Part shown: positions 22,289 through 30,104 of the stretch, one piece after another
Position numbering within the stretch: position 1 is the first letter of the stretch
How the letters are laid out: every line of letters begins with the position of its first letter
Assembly (NCBI GenBank): GCA_948469885.1
Contig: CAOKMT010000018.1
Span: forward strand, 1 to 38,632
DNA length: 38,632 nucleotides
Source of the DNA: an uncultured Sporosarcina sp.
GTDB taxonomy: Bacteria > Bacillota > Bacilli > Bacillales_A > Planococcaceae
Direction of reading: 5' to 3'
The notes under the pieces: model-generated
What the model was told of the DNA's origin: nothing
Seen by the model: only the letters and a program-made list of their open reading frames with translations
Databases searched by the model: none
Position numbers and translations under genes: made by a program

Positions 22289-24450
22289 CCTTTCACCTGC
22301 TCCAACAATCGATATTGTAGTACGGTTTCGATATCCAATTCTTTCTCCATTTTTGCAAATTGAATCTTAAGCCGCTCCTTACCAAATTCGATAATTTCAC
22401 CGTGTCCAAAAACACGATGGATGACGACTAACCCAACAGCTAGTTCATCCCTCTTTTGGATACCATCGGGGTTCATGGTAACAGATGCACGTCTGATTTT
22501 TTTAGGATGCATCGGCTCATTTTTTTCCGATCGTTCAATCGGTTTCACTAAAAGCCTTCGCACTTCATTCAAAAACCGTGAATTCTCCTTCGGCTTCCCT
22601 TCATCTTGTTGATATGAAAGCAGTTCAAGTCGCTCTTTGGCACGCGTCATGCCGACATAAAATAGTCTGCGTGCTTCTTCCATCGCCTCTTCATCTCCCT
22701 CATCTTCTTCTGAAGGGATGATCCCTTTTTGCAAATCAATCATGAACACCCGTCTGAATTCAAGACCTTTCGCGCTATGGAAAGTGGATAATGTTACCGC
22801 GTTTTCAGGTGGATTGAACTTCGCATTTTGCACAGCTCGTTCCAATTCTTTCAGCTGATTTGCAAATTCCACCATCGTACGGGACGGCGTCGCAATTCCT
22901 TCCAGTGTGTCCAAAATACTAAGCAAATGATCGAATCGGAAGCCAAACTTTTCCGCCCTGCTTTTTAATGCGGCTTCATAGCCGAGATCTTGTCGAATCA
23001 GTTGGATCACACGCAACGGGCGCATCTCGGGAATGACTTCATACCCCTTTTTATAGTCCTTCAACTTTTTAATTTGACGATCCTTTAACTCAACACTTTG
23101 AACAAAGGCATCAAACACATTGCCTGTCGTTTTCGATTGCTCGAACTTTGTCACCATCTTACGGGAAATGAACAGATTCATTTTCAAAACAATTTTCGCG
23201 AAAATATCTTTGCGTTCAGTGTTGAAACTAAGGCGCATGAAATTCAGGATATCTTCCACAATCCAATGACTGAAAAATTTATCATCCGCGTCCTTCATAT
23301 AAAAAGGGATGCCTCTGCGATGCAGTTCACTAACATACATAGTCGACGACGCATTATTGCGAAATAGAATGGCAACGTCCTTCAATTCTTTTTCAGCGAG
23401 CAGTTCATACGTTATGTACTCGAGTTGACGTTTCGGATCATCCAATTGTTTCATGACGATCGGCATCTTCTCGGCATTTTCCGTATACATTTCTTTCGGA
23501 TAGCGCTTCTTATTCCGTTTGATAAACTTCGCTGCGGTCTCCACAATCTCTTTCGATGAACGATAATTCCGCTCCATCTTAAGCACTTGGGCATCGGGAT
23601 ACACTTTCCGGAAAGCGAGTAAGTAATCCGGATCGGCTCCCCGCCAAGTATAAATCGATTGGTCATCATCGGCGACGACACATAGATTCCCATGATGCGC
23701 GACGAGATGTTCGACGATCAAATGTTGGACGAGTGACGTATCTTGACTTTCATCCGTCAATAAATAATCGTATTTTCTTCGAAAAAGATCGGCCAATTCA
23801 TCATCTGTTCGAAGCGCTTTTTCCGCCAGCACTAACATATCATCGAAGTCAAGATAAAGATGTCCAGGTTCCCGCGTTTTAAATTGTTCATACTGGCGGG
23901 CGATGCGCCCTGCTTTTTCAACAGGGCCTTCCAATGTTGTCCACTTTTCTAAAGGGATCATTCTATTTTTAATTGAGCTGATGAATGTGGAAATCGCGGC
24001 AAGCTCATCATCCGTACAATCCTCTTTTAACACTTCTTTATAAATCCCTTTCAGTAAAAATTGCTTATTCACAGACTTGGGCGCTTTGCCGCCCCCTTCG
24101 ATCAATTCATACGTCATACCACTTTTCTCCAAATAAGTGCGTGCAATCATAAAAGCCAAACTATGTATCGTGGAAAAATCGACTGGAGTATGATGAGGGA
24201 AAAATCGGGTGAAGCGCGCCGCCATATCCGCTGCGGACGCACGGCTGAATGTAATCGCCTTGATACGCTTCGGCTGTATGTTTTTTTCTTCCATCAAATA
24301 ACCGATACGCATAATCATCGTCGTCGTTTTTCCGGAACCCGGGCACGCCAGTAAAAGCAGAGGGCCTTCCGTTTGAAGCACCGCTCGCTTCTGCACTTCG
24401 TTCAATTCAATTCCCAACTGGGTTTTCTTTCTTTCAAAAAAATCACTCAT
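22285..24450 (-). CDS. UvrD/PcrA-like superfamily 1 DNA helicase (YjcD-like)
   Basis: A 721-residue 3'-5' SF1A helicase. Motifs in order: Q motif region, Walker A in ACPGSGKTTT (residues ~35-44), Ia ITFSRASAADMAARF, II LLTDESQDTS (a DESQD form of DExQD), III VADDDQSIYTWRGAD, IV ERNYRSSKEIV, V TLSTFHSAKGLEF and VI RRLFYVGMTRAKERL. The last ~55 residues (VIHRVFGHGEIIEFG) resemble the C-terminal Tudor-like module of PcrA. The size and the CPGSGK loop fit the YjcD-type helicases better than PcrA itself. AAGGAG precedes the ATG at 24450. It overlaps the FluC gene by four bases. Role probably in repair; not proven. Confidence 0.9.
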   Translation of the reverse strand: MSDFFERKKTQLGIELNEVQKRAVLQTEGPLLLLACPGSGKTTTMIMRIGYLMEEKNIQPKRIKAITFSRASAADMAARFTRFFPHHTPVDFSTIHSLAFMIARTYLEKSGMTYELIEGGGKAPKSVNKQFLLKGIYKEVLKEDCTDDELAAISTFISSIKNRMIPLEKWTTLEGPVEKAGRIARQYEQFKTREPGHLYLDFDDMLVLAEKALRTDDELADLFRRKYDYLLTDESQDTSLVQHLIVEHLVAHHGNLCVVADDDQSIYTWRGADPDYLLAFRKVYPDAQVLKMERNYRSSKEIVETAAKFIKRNKKRYPKEMYTENAEKMPIVMKQLDDPKRQLEYITYELLAEKELKDVAILFRNNASSTMYVSELHRRGIPFYMKDADDKFFSHWIVEDILNFMRLSFNTERKDIFAKIVLKMNLFISRKMVTKFEQSKTTGNVFDAFVQSVELKDRQIKKLKDYKKGYEVIPEMRPLRVIQLIRQDLGYEAALKSRAEKFGFRFDHLLSILDTLEGIATPSRTMVEFANQLKELERAVQNAKFNPPENAVTLSTFHSAKGLEFRRVFMIDLQKGIIPSEEDEGDEEAMEEARRLFYVGMTRAKERLELLSYQQDEGKPKENSRFLNEVRRLLVKPIERSEKNEPMHPKKIRRASVTMNPDGIQKRDELAVGLVVIHRVFGHGEIIEFGKERLKIQFAKMEKELDIETVLQYRLLEQVKG

Positions 24451-24480
24451 AAATGTACTCCTTTAAATCAGTAGGTTGAA

Positions 24481-24520
24481 ATCAATTACGGCTCAGCATA
24501 CTTGCATCCAGATTTTGAAT
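24481..24520. repeat. Dispersed intergenic repeat, copy B (partial)
   Basis: Forty bases align without gaps to 27913-27952 in the metK leader with 32 identities, including ATCAATTACG at the start and ATTTTG near the end. The rest of the 24451-24740 gap shows no gene; only a weak CCCC/GGGG hairpin near 24600-24625 was noted. Confidence 0.5.
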
Positions 24521-24743
24521 CGGGATGGAGGCCAGCACGTTGTCGAAAAATTAGAGCAACGAATGCCTGAAGCCTAGACGCCTCGCTGACCAATCAAACA
24601 AAACTCCCCCAAGAGGTAAGGGGTTAACGGTTTGAAAAAAGTTTTTCTCCATGAAGCGATGGCACCTTAATGCAGATCACGCAGTACTCTCAATCTAACA
24701 TACACGTATTATTTTGTAGAGGATTGCCAAAGAATGACGCCTA

Positions 24744-24771
24744 CAAAAAACCCCCACACACTGTGCGGAGG
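24744..24771 (-). terminator. Terminator of the 62-residue protein gene
   Basis: On the minus strand CCTCCGCACA pairs with TGTGTGGGGG (plus 24751-24771), with G-T pairs, and is followed by T6. It lies about 60 bases past the stop codon. Confidence 0.8.
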
Positions 24772-24830
24772 TCAGGTTGTGAAAATCTGTTTTCAAGCCA
24801 TGTTGGAAAATTTATTCCCTCAAAACGATA

Positions 24831-25019
24831 TCAAAATCCACCCGTTTCCAGTCGGTCGTTTTTAATACGGCTTCGACTATTTTGTTGCTGATTCGGTTCT
24901 GTCGCCGCGACTTCATTCGTCAAACGCTCTTCACGGGAGTATTCTTCCCATTCTTTTTGCGGTTGTTTCTGAACGTCCAATTTTTGATGTGCCGGCGCGT
25001 TTCTTTTATTTTCAGGCAA
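24831..25019 (-). CDS. Small hydrophilic protein, 62 residues, with a forespore-like promoter
   Basis: A polar protein beginning MPENKRNAPAHQKLDVQKQ, rich in Gln, Asn, Glu and Lys, with no cysteine, no hydrophobic segment and no family I recognise. The start is a TTG at 25019, because AAGGAGG lies seven bases upstream; the in-frame ATG two codons earlier is only a base away from that site. Upstream, GCATG-N17-CATACT on the minus strand resembles a SigG promoter, and the composition suits a minor spore protein, but that is inference. It follows the YtpA-like gene on the same strand by 71 bases. Confidence 0.6.
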   Translation of the reverse strand: MPENKRNAPAHQKLDVQKQPQKEWEEYSREERLTNEVAATEPNQQQNSRSRIKNDRLETGGF

Positions 25020-25048
25020 TGTCATTCCTCCTTTTGGTTGCACAATAA

Positions 25049-25078
25049 AAGTATGCCCCAAACGAAAAATGCCATGCA
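25049..25078 (-). promoter_or_regulatory. SigG-like promoter of the 62-residue protein gene
   Basis: Minus strand: TGCATG (plus 25073-25078), a 17-base spacer, then CATACTT (plus 25049-25055). The SigG consensus is roughly gnATR-N17-cATnnTA; the -35 fits fully and the -10 lacks the last A. It lies 30 bases before the TTG. Confidence 0.45.
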
Positions 25079-25090
25079 GCGCCCAGTCGT

Positions 25091-25882
25091 TCAGACCACA
25101 TAACCGAGAGATCTGAGTACTGCGTGCATGAAAGCTTCGGTATACAGAAATACCTCATCACGTTCCACTTCTTGGTAAACGTCATGATACATCCGCTTCC
25201 ACTTCTTATATTGAAGTTCGGACAGCTTTTGATTCATGAGCCATAGACGTGCCACTTCCACATCGGTGATAATGTCTTCCCCTGCCGCATGGAGAAGTAC
25301 CGGGACGTCTTGAATGACACCTTCGTGTTGCAATACAGTCTTCATGAAACTTTGCAATTCCCGATACCAACTTGCGCTTACCATTGAACTATAATGTGGG
25401 TCTTCACGTGTTTCCATATAAAGATCATCATTGCGCGTAAGCATTTCAATGCTAATATCATGATTCATTTTCATCGATGTAGACGTCAACTTCGTCAAAA
25501 CACTCGAATACTTCGGTGGATGGTGATGTAACTGAAGCCACGGTGAACTCAAAACAACGCCCGCACATTCAATTTTCTCACGCTGTAAAACGCGCATGAC
25601 AAGCGTTGAGCCAAGGCCATGTCCGACAACGAACAACGGCAAGCCGTCGGCAATTCCAACGTCGAGTAGCTTTCTTACGTATTGTACGTATGTATTGAAC
25701 TTTTCATCATGAAAACTTTTCGTCGCCTGTGCACCGTGACCTGGCAAGTCCCCCATGACAACATGAAAACCATGATTTCTCAACTTTTGAATGAACCAAG
25801 CATATCGGCTATGATGTTCGTACGCATTATGGACAATTGCCACAACAGCTTTCGGTTGCCCTTCCGCTTCCCATTTCCACAT
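25091..25882 (-). CDS. ytpA: Alpha/beta hydrolase, YtpA-like, lacking the nucleophile serine
   Basis: A 263-residue alpha/beta-hydrolase fold protein related to monoacylglycerol lipases and B. subtilis YtpA. It opens MWKWEAEGQPKAVVAIVHNA, the YtpA-type N-terminus. The nucleophile elbow, normally G-H-S-x-G, reads GHGLG (residues 87-91), so the catalytic serine is glycine; the oxyanion HG(A) block is altered to HNA. The aspartate (AGEDIITD) and histidine (MYHDVYQEVERDE) positions remain. Start 25882 is chosen to match homologues and for an AAAGGAGG ten bases upstream; an ATG three codons earlier is too close. It probably binds ligand or has lost hydrolase activity. It lies opposite and next to ytoA. 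Confidence 0.82.
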   Translation of the reverse strand: MWKWEAEGQPKAVVAIVHNAYEHHSRYAWFIQKLRNHGFHVVMGDLPGHGAQATKSFHDEKFNTYVQYVRKLLDVGIADGLPLFVVGHGLGSTLVMRVLQREKIECAGVVLSSPWLQLHHHPPKYSSVLTKLTSTSMKMNHDISIEMLTRNDDLYMETREDPHYSSMVSASWYRELQSFMKTVLQHEGVIQDVPVLLHAAGEDIITDVEVARLWLMNQKLSELQYKKWKRMYHDVYQEVERDEVFLYTEAFMHAVLRSLGYVV

Positions 25883-25994
25883 ACACCCCATGCCTCCTTT
25901 AAAATTGCTCTATATAGCTTCTATTTCCTCTTCCTATTCAACAAAAACCTTGTTAGGATTAATTATACAACACAACTTGAAACGAGGCGATGTT

Positions 25995-26510
25995 ATGATT
26001 TACCCATTCGAAGATAAAACTCCTGCGATTCATCCGTCTGTTTTCCTCGCGGATTATACGACCATAACTGGTGACGTGACGATCGGCGCAAAATCATCCA
26101 TTTGGTTCAATACGGTTATCCGAGCCGATGTAGGTGCTGTTATCATTGGAGAAAGAGTGAATGTGCAAGACTTATCCTGCCTCCATCAAAGCAATTACGT
26201 GCCCGTCATTTTAGAAGATGAAGTAACCATCGGACATCAAGTGACTTTACATAGTTGTACAGTCAGAAAAGGAGCGCTCATCGGAATGGGCGCCACTGTT
26301 CTAGATGGCGCCGAAATTGGAGAAGGCGCTTTAATCGGCGCCGGTAGCCTTGTACCACCAGGCATGAAAATCCCCCCAAATGTGCTAGCGCTCGGTTCTC
26401 CTGCAAAAGTCATTCGGGAACTGAATGACAAAGACCGCGAGCAAATGGTCCGCGGTGTTGAAAGTTATGTAGAAAAAGGGCAATACTATAAAAGTTTGCA
26501 AAAAAACTGA
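25995..26510 (+). CDS. ytoA: Gamma-carbonic-anhydrase-like hexapeptide protein (YtoA)
   Basis: A 171-residue left-handed beta-helix protein of the gamma-carbonic anhydrase/PaaY-YtoA group. Hexapeptide repeats run through residues ~10-140. The metal-ligand histidines are visible in LSCLHQSNYVPV and TIGHQVTLHSCTV, the latter giving the H-x4-H pair. A short C-terminal helix (DKDREQMVRGVESYVEKG) closes the trimer in relatives. The ATG at 25995 has a GAGGCG site five bases upstream; the open frame further upstream is chance. The gene is divergent from the YtpA-like gene and convergent with metK. Enzymatic activity in this group is often weak or unproven. Confidence 0.92.
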   Translation: MIYPFEDKTPAIHPSVFLADYTTITGDVTIGAKSSIWFNTVIRADVGAVIIGERVNVQDLSCLHQSNYVPVILEDEVTIGHQVTLHSCTVRKGALIGMGATVLDGAEIGEGALIGAGSLVPPGMKIPPNVLALGSPAKVIRELNDKDREQMVRGVESYVEKGQYYKSLQKN

Positions 26511-26542
26511 TACGGATGACAACTTCTATCACGCAAAACAAT

Positions 26543-26593
26543 AACAAGCGCAAAAAGAAAGGATCTCAATCCCATCTTCTTGCGCTTGTTTTT
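26543..26593. terminator. Terminator between converging ytoA and metK
   Basis: An 11-bp stem AACAAGCGCAA (26543-26553) with TTGCGCTTGTT (26580-26590) encloses a 26-base loop and is followed by T5 on the plus strand. A-T tracts on the other side allow use by metK. Confidence 0.8.
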
Positions 26594-27788
26594 ATTGACC
26601 TGCTTGCTCTTTCAGCAATTCAGCTTTATCCGTGTTCTCCCACGGTAGTTCAACATCTGTCCGTCCAAAATGTCCGTATGCCGCCGTCTGTTTATAAATC
26701 GGACGACGAAGATCGAGCATTTTAATAATACCTGCCGGACGTAGATCGAAATGTTCGCGCACAAGTTCTACAAGTCGGCTTTCTGATACTTCGCTTGTCC
26801 CAAAAGTATCTATCGCAATCGAGACAGGTTGTGCCACGCCGATCGCGTAAGCAATCTGCACTTCACAACTTTCCGCAAGACCAGCCGCCACAATATTTTT
26901 AGCTACATAACGTGCAGCATACGAAGCGGAACGGTCCACCTTCGTCGCATCTTTCCCAGAAAACGCACCGCCGCCGTGGCGTGCATAGCCGCCATATGTA
27001 TCGACGATGATTTTACGTCCTGTGAGTCCTGCGTCCCCTTGTGGACCACCGATAACAAAACGGCCCGTCGGGTTAATGAAGTATTTTGTGTTATCGTCAA
27101 TCAATTCTGCCGGAACGACCGGCCCGATCACATGCTTTTTAATATCTTGCTGAATCTCTTCAAGTGTCACTTCTGGATCATGTTGTGTTGAAATAACAAT
27201 CGTATCAATACGTAACGGTTTGTTATTTTCGTCATATTCTACTGTGACTTGCGTTTTGCCATCTGGGCGTAAATAAGGAAGGATCTCCTCTTTCCTTACT
27301 GCGGCAAGCCTATGTGAAAGCTTATGCGACATACTGATTGGCAGTGGCATCAATTCCGGTGTTTCATCGCAAGCATAACCGAACATTAATCCTTGGTCGC
27401 CAGCACCGATTGCTTCGATATCTTCTTCAGACATACTTCCTTCACGCGCTTCCAAAGCGGTATCCACTCCAGCTGCAATATCGGCGGATTGTTCGTCAAT
27501 AGACGTCAGAACGGCCGATGTTTCCCAATCGAAACCGTATTTGGCCCGCGTATAGCCGATTTCTTTAACCGTTTCCCGAACCACTTTCGGAATATCCACG
27601 TATGTTGTCGTCGTAATTTCACCAGCTACAAGGACAAGCCCCGTTGTAATTGTTGTTTCACAAGCGACCCGAGCATTCGGATCCTCTTCTAAAATTGCAT
27701 CCAGAATGGCATCAGAAATCTGATCGCACATTTTGTCCGGATGTCCCTCTGTCACCGATTCTGAAGTAAACAGACGGCGGTTTGTCAT
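26592..27788 (-). CDS. metK: S-adenosylmethionine synthetase
   Basis: A 398-residue methionine adenosyltransferase that makes SAM from methionine and ATP in the cytosol. Family motifs are [19 protein letters not shown] at residues ~13-31, the [12 protein letters not shown] block near residue 118 and [17 protein letters not shown] near residue 265. Length and order are standard. AAGGAGG lies seven bases before the ATG. An S-box riboswitch and its own SigA promoter lie upstream, with a ~300-base gap between riboswitch terminator and start codon. It is divergent from pckA, the usual Bacillales arrangement. Confidence 0.98.
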   Translation of the reverse strand: MTNRRLFTSESVTEGHPDKMCDQISDAILDAILEEDPNARVACETTITTGLVLVAGEITTTTYVDIPKVVRETVKEIGYTRAKYGFDWETSAVLTSIDEQSADIAAGVDTALEAREGSMSEEDIEAIGAGDQGLMFGYACDETPELMPLPISMSHKLSHRLAAVRKEEILPYLRPDGKTQVTVEYDENNKPLRIDTIVISTQHDPEVTLEEIQQDIKKHVIGPVVPAELIDDNTKYFINPTGRFVIGGPQGDAGLTGRKIIVDTYGGYARHGGGAFSGKDATKVDRSASYAARYVAKNIVAAGLAESCEVQIAYAIGVAQPVSIAIDTFGTSEVSESRLVELVREHFDLRPAGIIKMLDLRRPIYKQTAAYGHFGRTDVELPWENTDKAELLKEQAGQ

Positions 27789-27910
27789 TTGATTTCCTCC
27801 TTATATCCTACGAGATTGATACGGTACTCATTGTCCCATGTCAAGCCGCTTCCATTCAAGCATTTGTTATGGTCATCGCAAGCTTTCCACACGAGGATAA
27901 AGGGCAAACG

Positions 27911-28089
27911 TAATCAATTACGCCTCGACGTAATTGCGTCCAAATTTTGCATGGCTAATGAATTCCTGCCGGAAGCAGGAGTCATCATGAACCTAGACCA
28001 CTTACCTGATCCCTTTCAAAATTTGTGGCATCCGCCGAAGGCTTAACTTGAATCAGGAAGGAGGTTGAGCTCTCTTCTGGATTTAAGTA
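27911..28089. repeat. Dispersed intergenic repeat, copy C, inside the metK leader
   Basis: It shares the GTAATTGCGTCCA-type block and the CTCTCTT..GATTTAA end block with copy A (12146-12251), and its first 40 bases with copy B (24481-24520). An imperfect hairpin closes it: CTTGAATCAGGAAG (28047-28060) with CTTCTGGATTTAAG (28074-28087). A short plus-strand frame crosses part of it, but without a ribosome site. It occupies the space between the S-box terminator and metK. Confidence 0.55.
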
Positions 28090-28275
28090 AAAAAGCCCTT
28101 CGCTCACGCAATCTACACATGAGGAAAGGCGTAATTTTTAAAAGCACCCTTCACTCTTATCATCCAAGGAAATTTACCTTGCATCAGTTTTAGCACCTTT
28201 GCATTAGCTTTTAGAAGCACATGCAGGTTGCCGGGTTTCATAGGGACTGCCCCTCCACCAGCTCGGGATAAGAGT
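28089..28275 (-). promoter_or_regulatory. S-box (SAM-I) riboswitch of metK
   Basis: Minus-strand leader with the S-box core: P1 strand CTCTTATC (plus 28267-28274) pairing with GATAAGAG (plus 28154-28161), then GGTGGAGGG, a GAAACCCGGCAACC block and GGTGCTAA...TGATGCAAGG. A terminator follows (28095-28106 with 28120-28130, T-run at 28089-28094). High SAM would fold the aptamer and stop transcription before metK. Confidence 0.96.
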
Positions 28276-28291
28276 ATCCGTTCAAAGACAT

Positions 28292-28320
28292 ATTTTACAA
28301 AACAACAAGGCGTATGTCAA
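28292..28320 (-). promoter_or_regulatory. SigA promoter of the metK leader
   Basis: Minus strand: TTGACA (plus 28315-28320), a 17-base spacer and TAAAAT (plus 28292-28297). Transcription would start near 28284, ten bases before the S-box P1 helix. Confidence 0.85.
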
Positions 28321-28358
28321 ATTTGAATGTGTACAAAATGTGAAAACATTAATTAGTG

Positions 28359-28386
28359 TGGACTATTATTTCAAATGTGTTATACT
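28359..28386 (+). promoter_or_regulatory. Probable pckA promoter
   Basis: TATACT at 28381-28386 is a good -10; TGGACT at 28359-28364 with a 16-base spacer is a four-of-six -35. The first CcpN-like box covers the -10. Confidence 0.55.
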
Positions 28387-28403
28387 AATCAATGTGTTAC
28401 ACT
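28376..28403 (+). promoter_or_regulatory. Two CcpN-like boxes at the pckA promoter
   Basis: TGTGTTATACT (28376-28386) matches the CcpN consensus TRTGHYATAYW at every position, and TGTGTTACACT (28393-28403) has one mismatch. They are tandem copies of a 17-base unit (28374-28390 and 28391-28407). They overlap the -10 and start region, fitting CcpN repression of gluconeogenic pckA on glucose, as described in B. subtilis. Confidence 0.7.
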
Positions 28404-28473
28404 AATTCAAGTTTAAACCTAATAATAACCCCCTAGTTGATTGGGATTATAACAGTAAAGGATGGTATATATT

Positions 28474-30060
28474 ATGATTTCAGCGAAAGTTAACGATGAG
28501 CTTAAAACGCTTCTTACAGGAAATAATGTCAATATTCAGCTTTCTGTTCCACAACTTGTTGAGAAAGCAACAGCACGCGGAGAAGCTATTTTAACTGCAG
28601 ACGGTGCAGTGACGGCCCAAACCGGAAAATACACAGGACGTTCACCGAAAGACAAATACATCGTCGAAGAAGCAAGCTCTAAAGATAAAATCGATTGGGG
28701 CAATGTAAACCGCCCGATTTCGATCGAAAAATTCGATGCTTTATATGATAAAGTCATCACTTACTTGAAAGCAAAAGACGAATTATTCGTTTTCAAAGGC
28801 TTTGCAGGGGCAGATCCCGCTTCCCGCCTTTCCATTCAAGTCGTTAACGAATACGCATGGCATAATCTATTCGTTCATCAATTATTCATCCGCCCAACGG
28901 CTGAAGAACTGCTTGCGCACGAAGCACAATTTACAATCGTATCCGCGCCGACATTCAAAGCGGATCCTGCAATTGACGGAACAGATTCTGAAACGTTCAT
29001 CATCGTCAACATGGAAAAACGGATCGTGTTGATCGGTGGAACTGAATACGCAGGAGAAATGAAAAAATCTATTTTCTCCATTATGAACTACTTGCTACCT
29101 GAAGAAGGAATTCTCCCGATGCACTGCTCTGCTAACGTAGGTGAAGATGGCGATGTCGCTTTATTCTTCGGTCTTTCAGGGACAGGAAAAACAACGCTTT
29201 CCGCGGATGCGGACCGGAAACTCATCGGTGACGACGAGCATGGCTGGTCAGATAATGGCGTATTTAACATCGAAGGTGGATGCTACGCAAAATGCATCAA
29301 CTTGTCACGTGAAAAAGAACCGGAAATTTACGATGCCATTCAATTCGGCTCCGTTTTGGAGAACGTCGTCGTTGATCCAGAAACACGTATCCCTGATTAT
29401 GACGATGGTTCGTTGACTGAAAACACTCGTGCGGCTTATCCGATCCAAGCGATTGATAACATCGTCGACCCGTCCGTCGCAGGCCATCCGAAAACGATCG
29501 TTTTCTTGACAGCTGATGCGTTTGGCGTATTGCCTCCAATCTCAAAGCTGACGAAAGAGCAAGCGATGTATCATTTCCTAAGCGGCTTCACTTCGAAGCT
29601 CGCAGGCACGGAGCGTGGCATCACATCACCAGAAGCAACTTTCTCTACATGCTTCGGTTCACCATTCCTACCGTTGCATGCAACAGTATACGCTGAAATG
29701 CTCGGAAAGAAAATCGACGAACATGACGCACAAGTATTTCTCGTCAACACAGGTTGGACGGGTGGAGGTTACGGCGTCGGTGAGCGTATGGAATTGAAAT
29801 ATACGCGTGCGATGGTACGTGCAGCACTCGAAGGTAAATTGAATGACGTTACAACAGAAAAGAACGCAGTATTCGGCCTTGAAATGCCAACAGAAATTCC
29901 TGGCGTACCAACTAACGTGTTAAACCCACGTAATGCATGGGCAAATGGTGAAGAATACGATAGCAAAGCAAAAGAACTTGCAGATCTATTCCGCAACAAC
30001 TTTGCAAAGTTCGGAACAGTATCTGAAGAAATCTCTAAAAAAGGCGGTCCCATCGCTTAA
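28474..30060 (+). CDS. pckA: Phosphoenolpyruvate carboxykinase (ATP)
   Basis: A 528-residue ATP-dependent PEP carboxykinase that converts oxaloacetate and ATP to PEP, CO2 and ADP, the entry to gluconeogenesis. Landmarks are the P-loop [16 protein letters not shown], the kinase-2 region [30 protein letters not shown] ahead of the P-loop and [15 protein letters not shown] near residue 430. The ATG at 28474 is preferred over that at 28462, because the GGATGG site lies eight bases ahead of the former and overlaps the latter. Tandem CcpN-like boxes sit at its promoter. A strong terminator follows. Confidence 0.97.
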   Translation: MISAKVNDELKTLLTGNNVNIQLSVPQLVEKATARGEAILTADGAVTAQTGKYTGRSPKDKYIVEEASSKDKIDWGNVNRPISIEKFDALYDKVITYLKAKDELFVFKGFAGADPASRLSIQVVNEYAWHNLFVHQLFIRPTAEELLAHEAQFTIVSAPTFKADPAIDGTDSETFIIVNMEKRIVLIGGTEYAGEMKKSIFSIMNYLLPEEGILPMHCSANVGEDGDVALFFGLSGTGKTTLSADADRKLIGDDEHGWSDNGVFNIEGGCYAKCINLSREKEPEIYDAIQFGSVLENVVVDPETRIPDYDDGSLTENTRAAYPIQAIDNIVDPSVAGHPKTIVFLTADAFGVLPPISKLTKEQAMYHFLSGFTSKLAGTERGITSPEATFSTCFGSPFLPLHATVYAEMLGKKIDEHDAQVFLVNTGWTGGGYGVGERMELKYTRAMVRAALEGKLNDVTTEKNAVFGLEMPTEIPGVPTNVLNPRNAWANGEEYDSKAKELADLFRNNFAKFGTVSEEISKKGGPIA

Positions 30061-30073
30061 TAGATCTAGTTAG

Positions 30074-30104
30074 ACGACATGCACAAATGTGCATGTCGTT
30101 TTTT
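30074..30104 (+). terminator. Intrinsic terminator of pckA
   Basis: A perfect 12-bp stem ACGACATGCACA (30074-30085) with its complement (30088-30099) is followed by T6. It overlaps the last codon of the converging ytmA gene. Confidence 0.92.

Noticed and set aside
22285-24560. Fluoride (crcB) riboswitch upstream of the fluC/helicase operon
   Set aside because: No match to the crcB core motif was seen in front of the helicase gene or between genes.
24670-24891. Plus-strand 73-codon frame downstream of the helicase promoter region
   Set aside because: No ribosome site, crosses a terminator and the antisense of the 62-residue gene.
26516-26725. 69-codon plus-strand frame after ytoA
   Set aside because: It reads through the ytoA/metK terminator and the 3' end of metK on the opposite strand.
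27789-28046. Plus-strand 85-codon frame in the metK leader
   Set aside because: No ribosome site; it runs antisense through the leader and part of the repeat.
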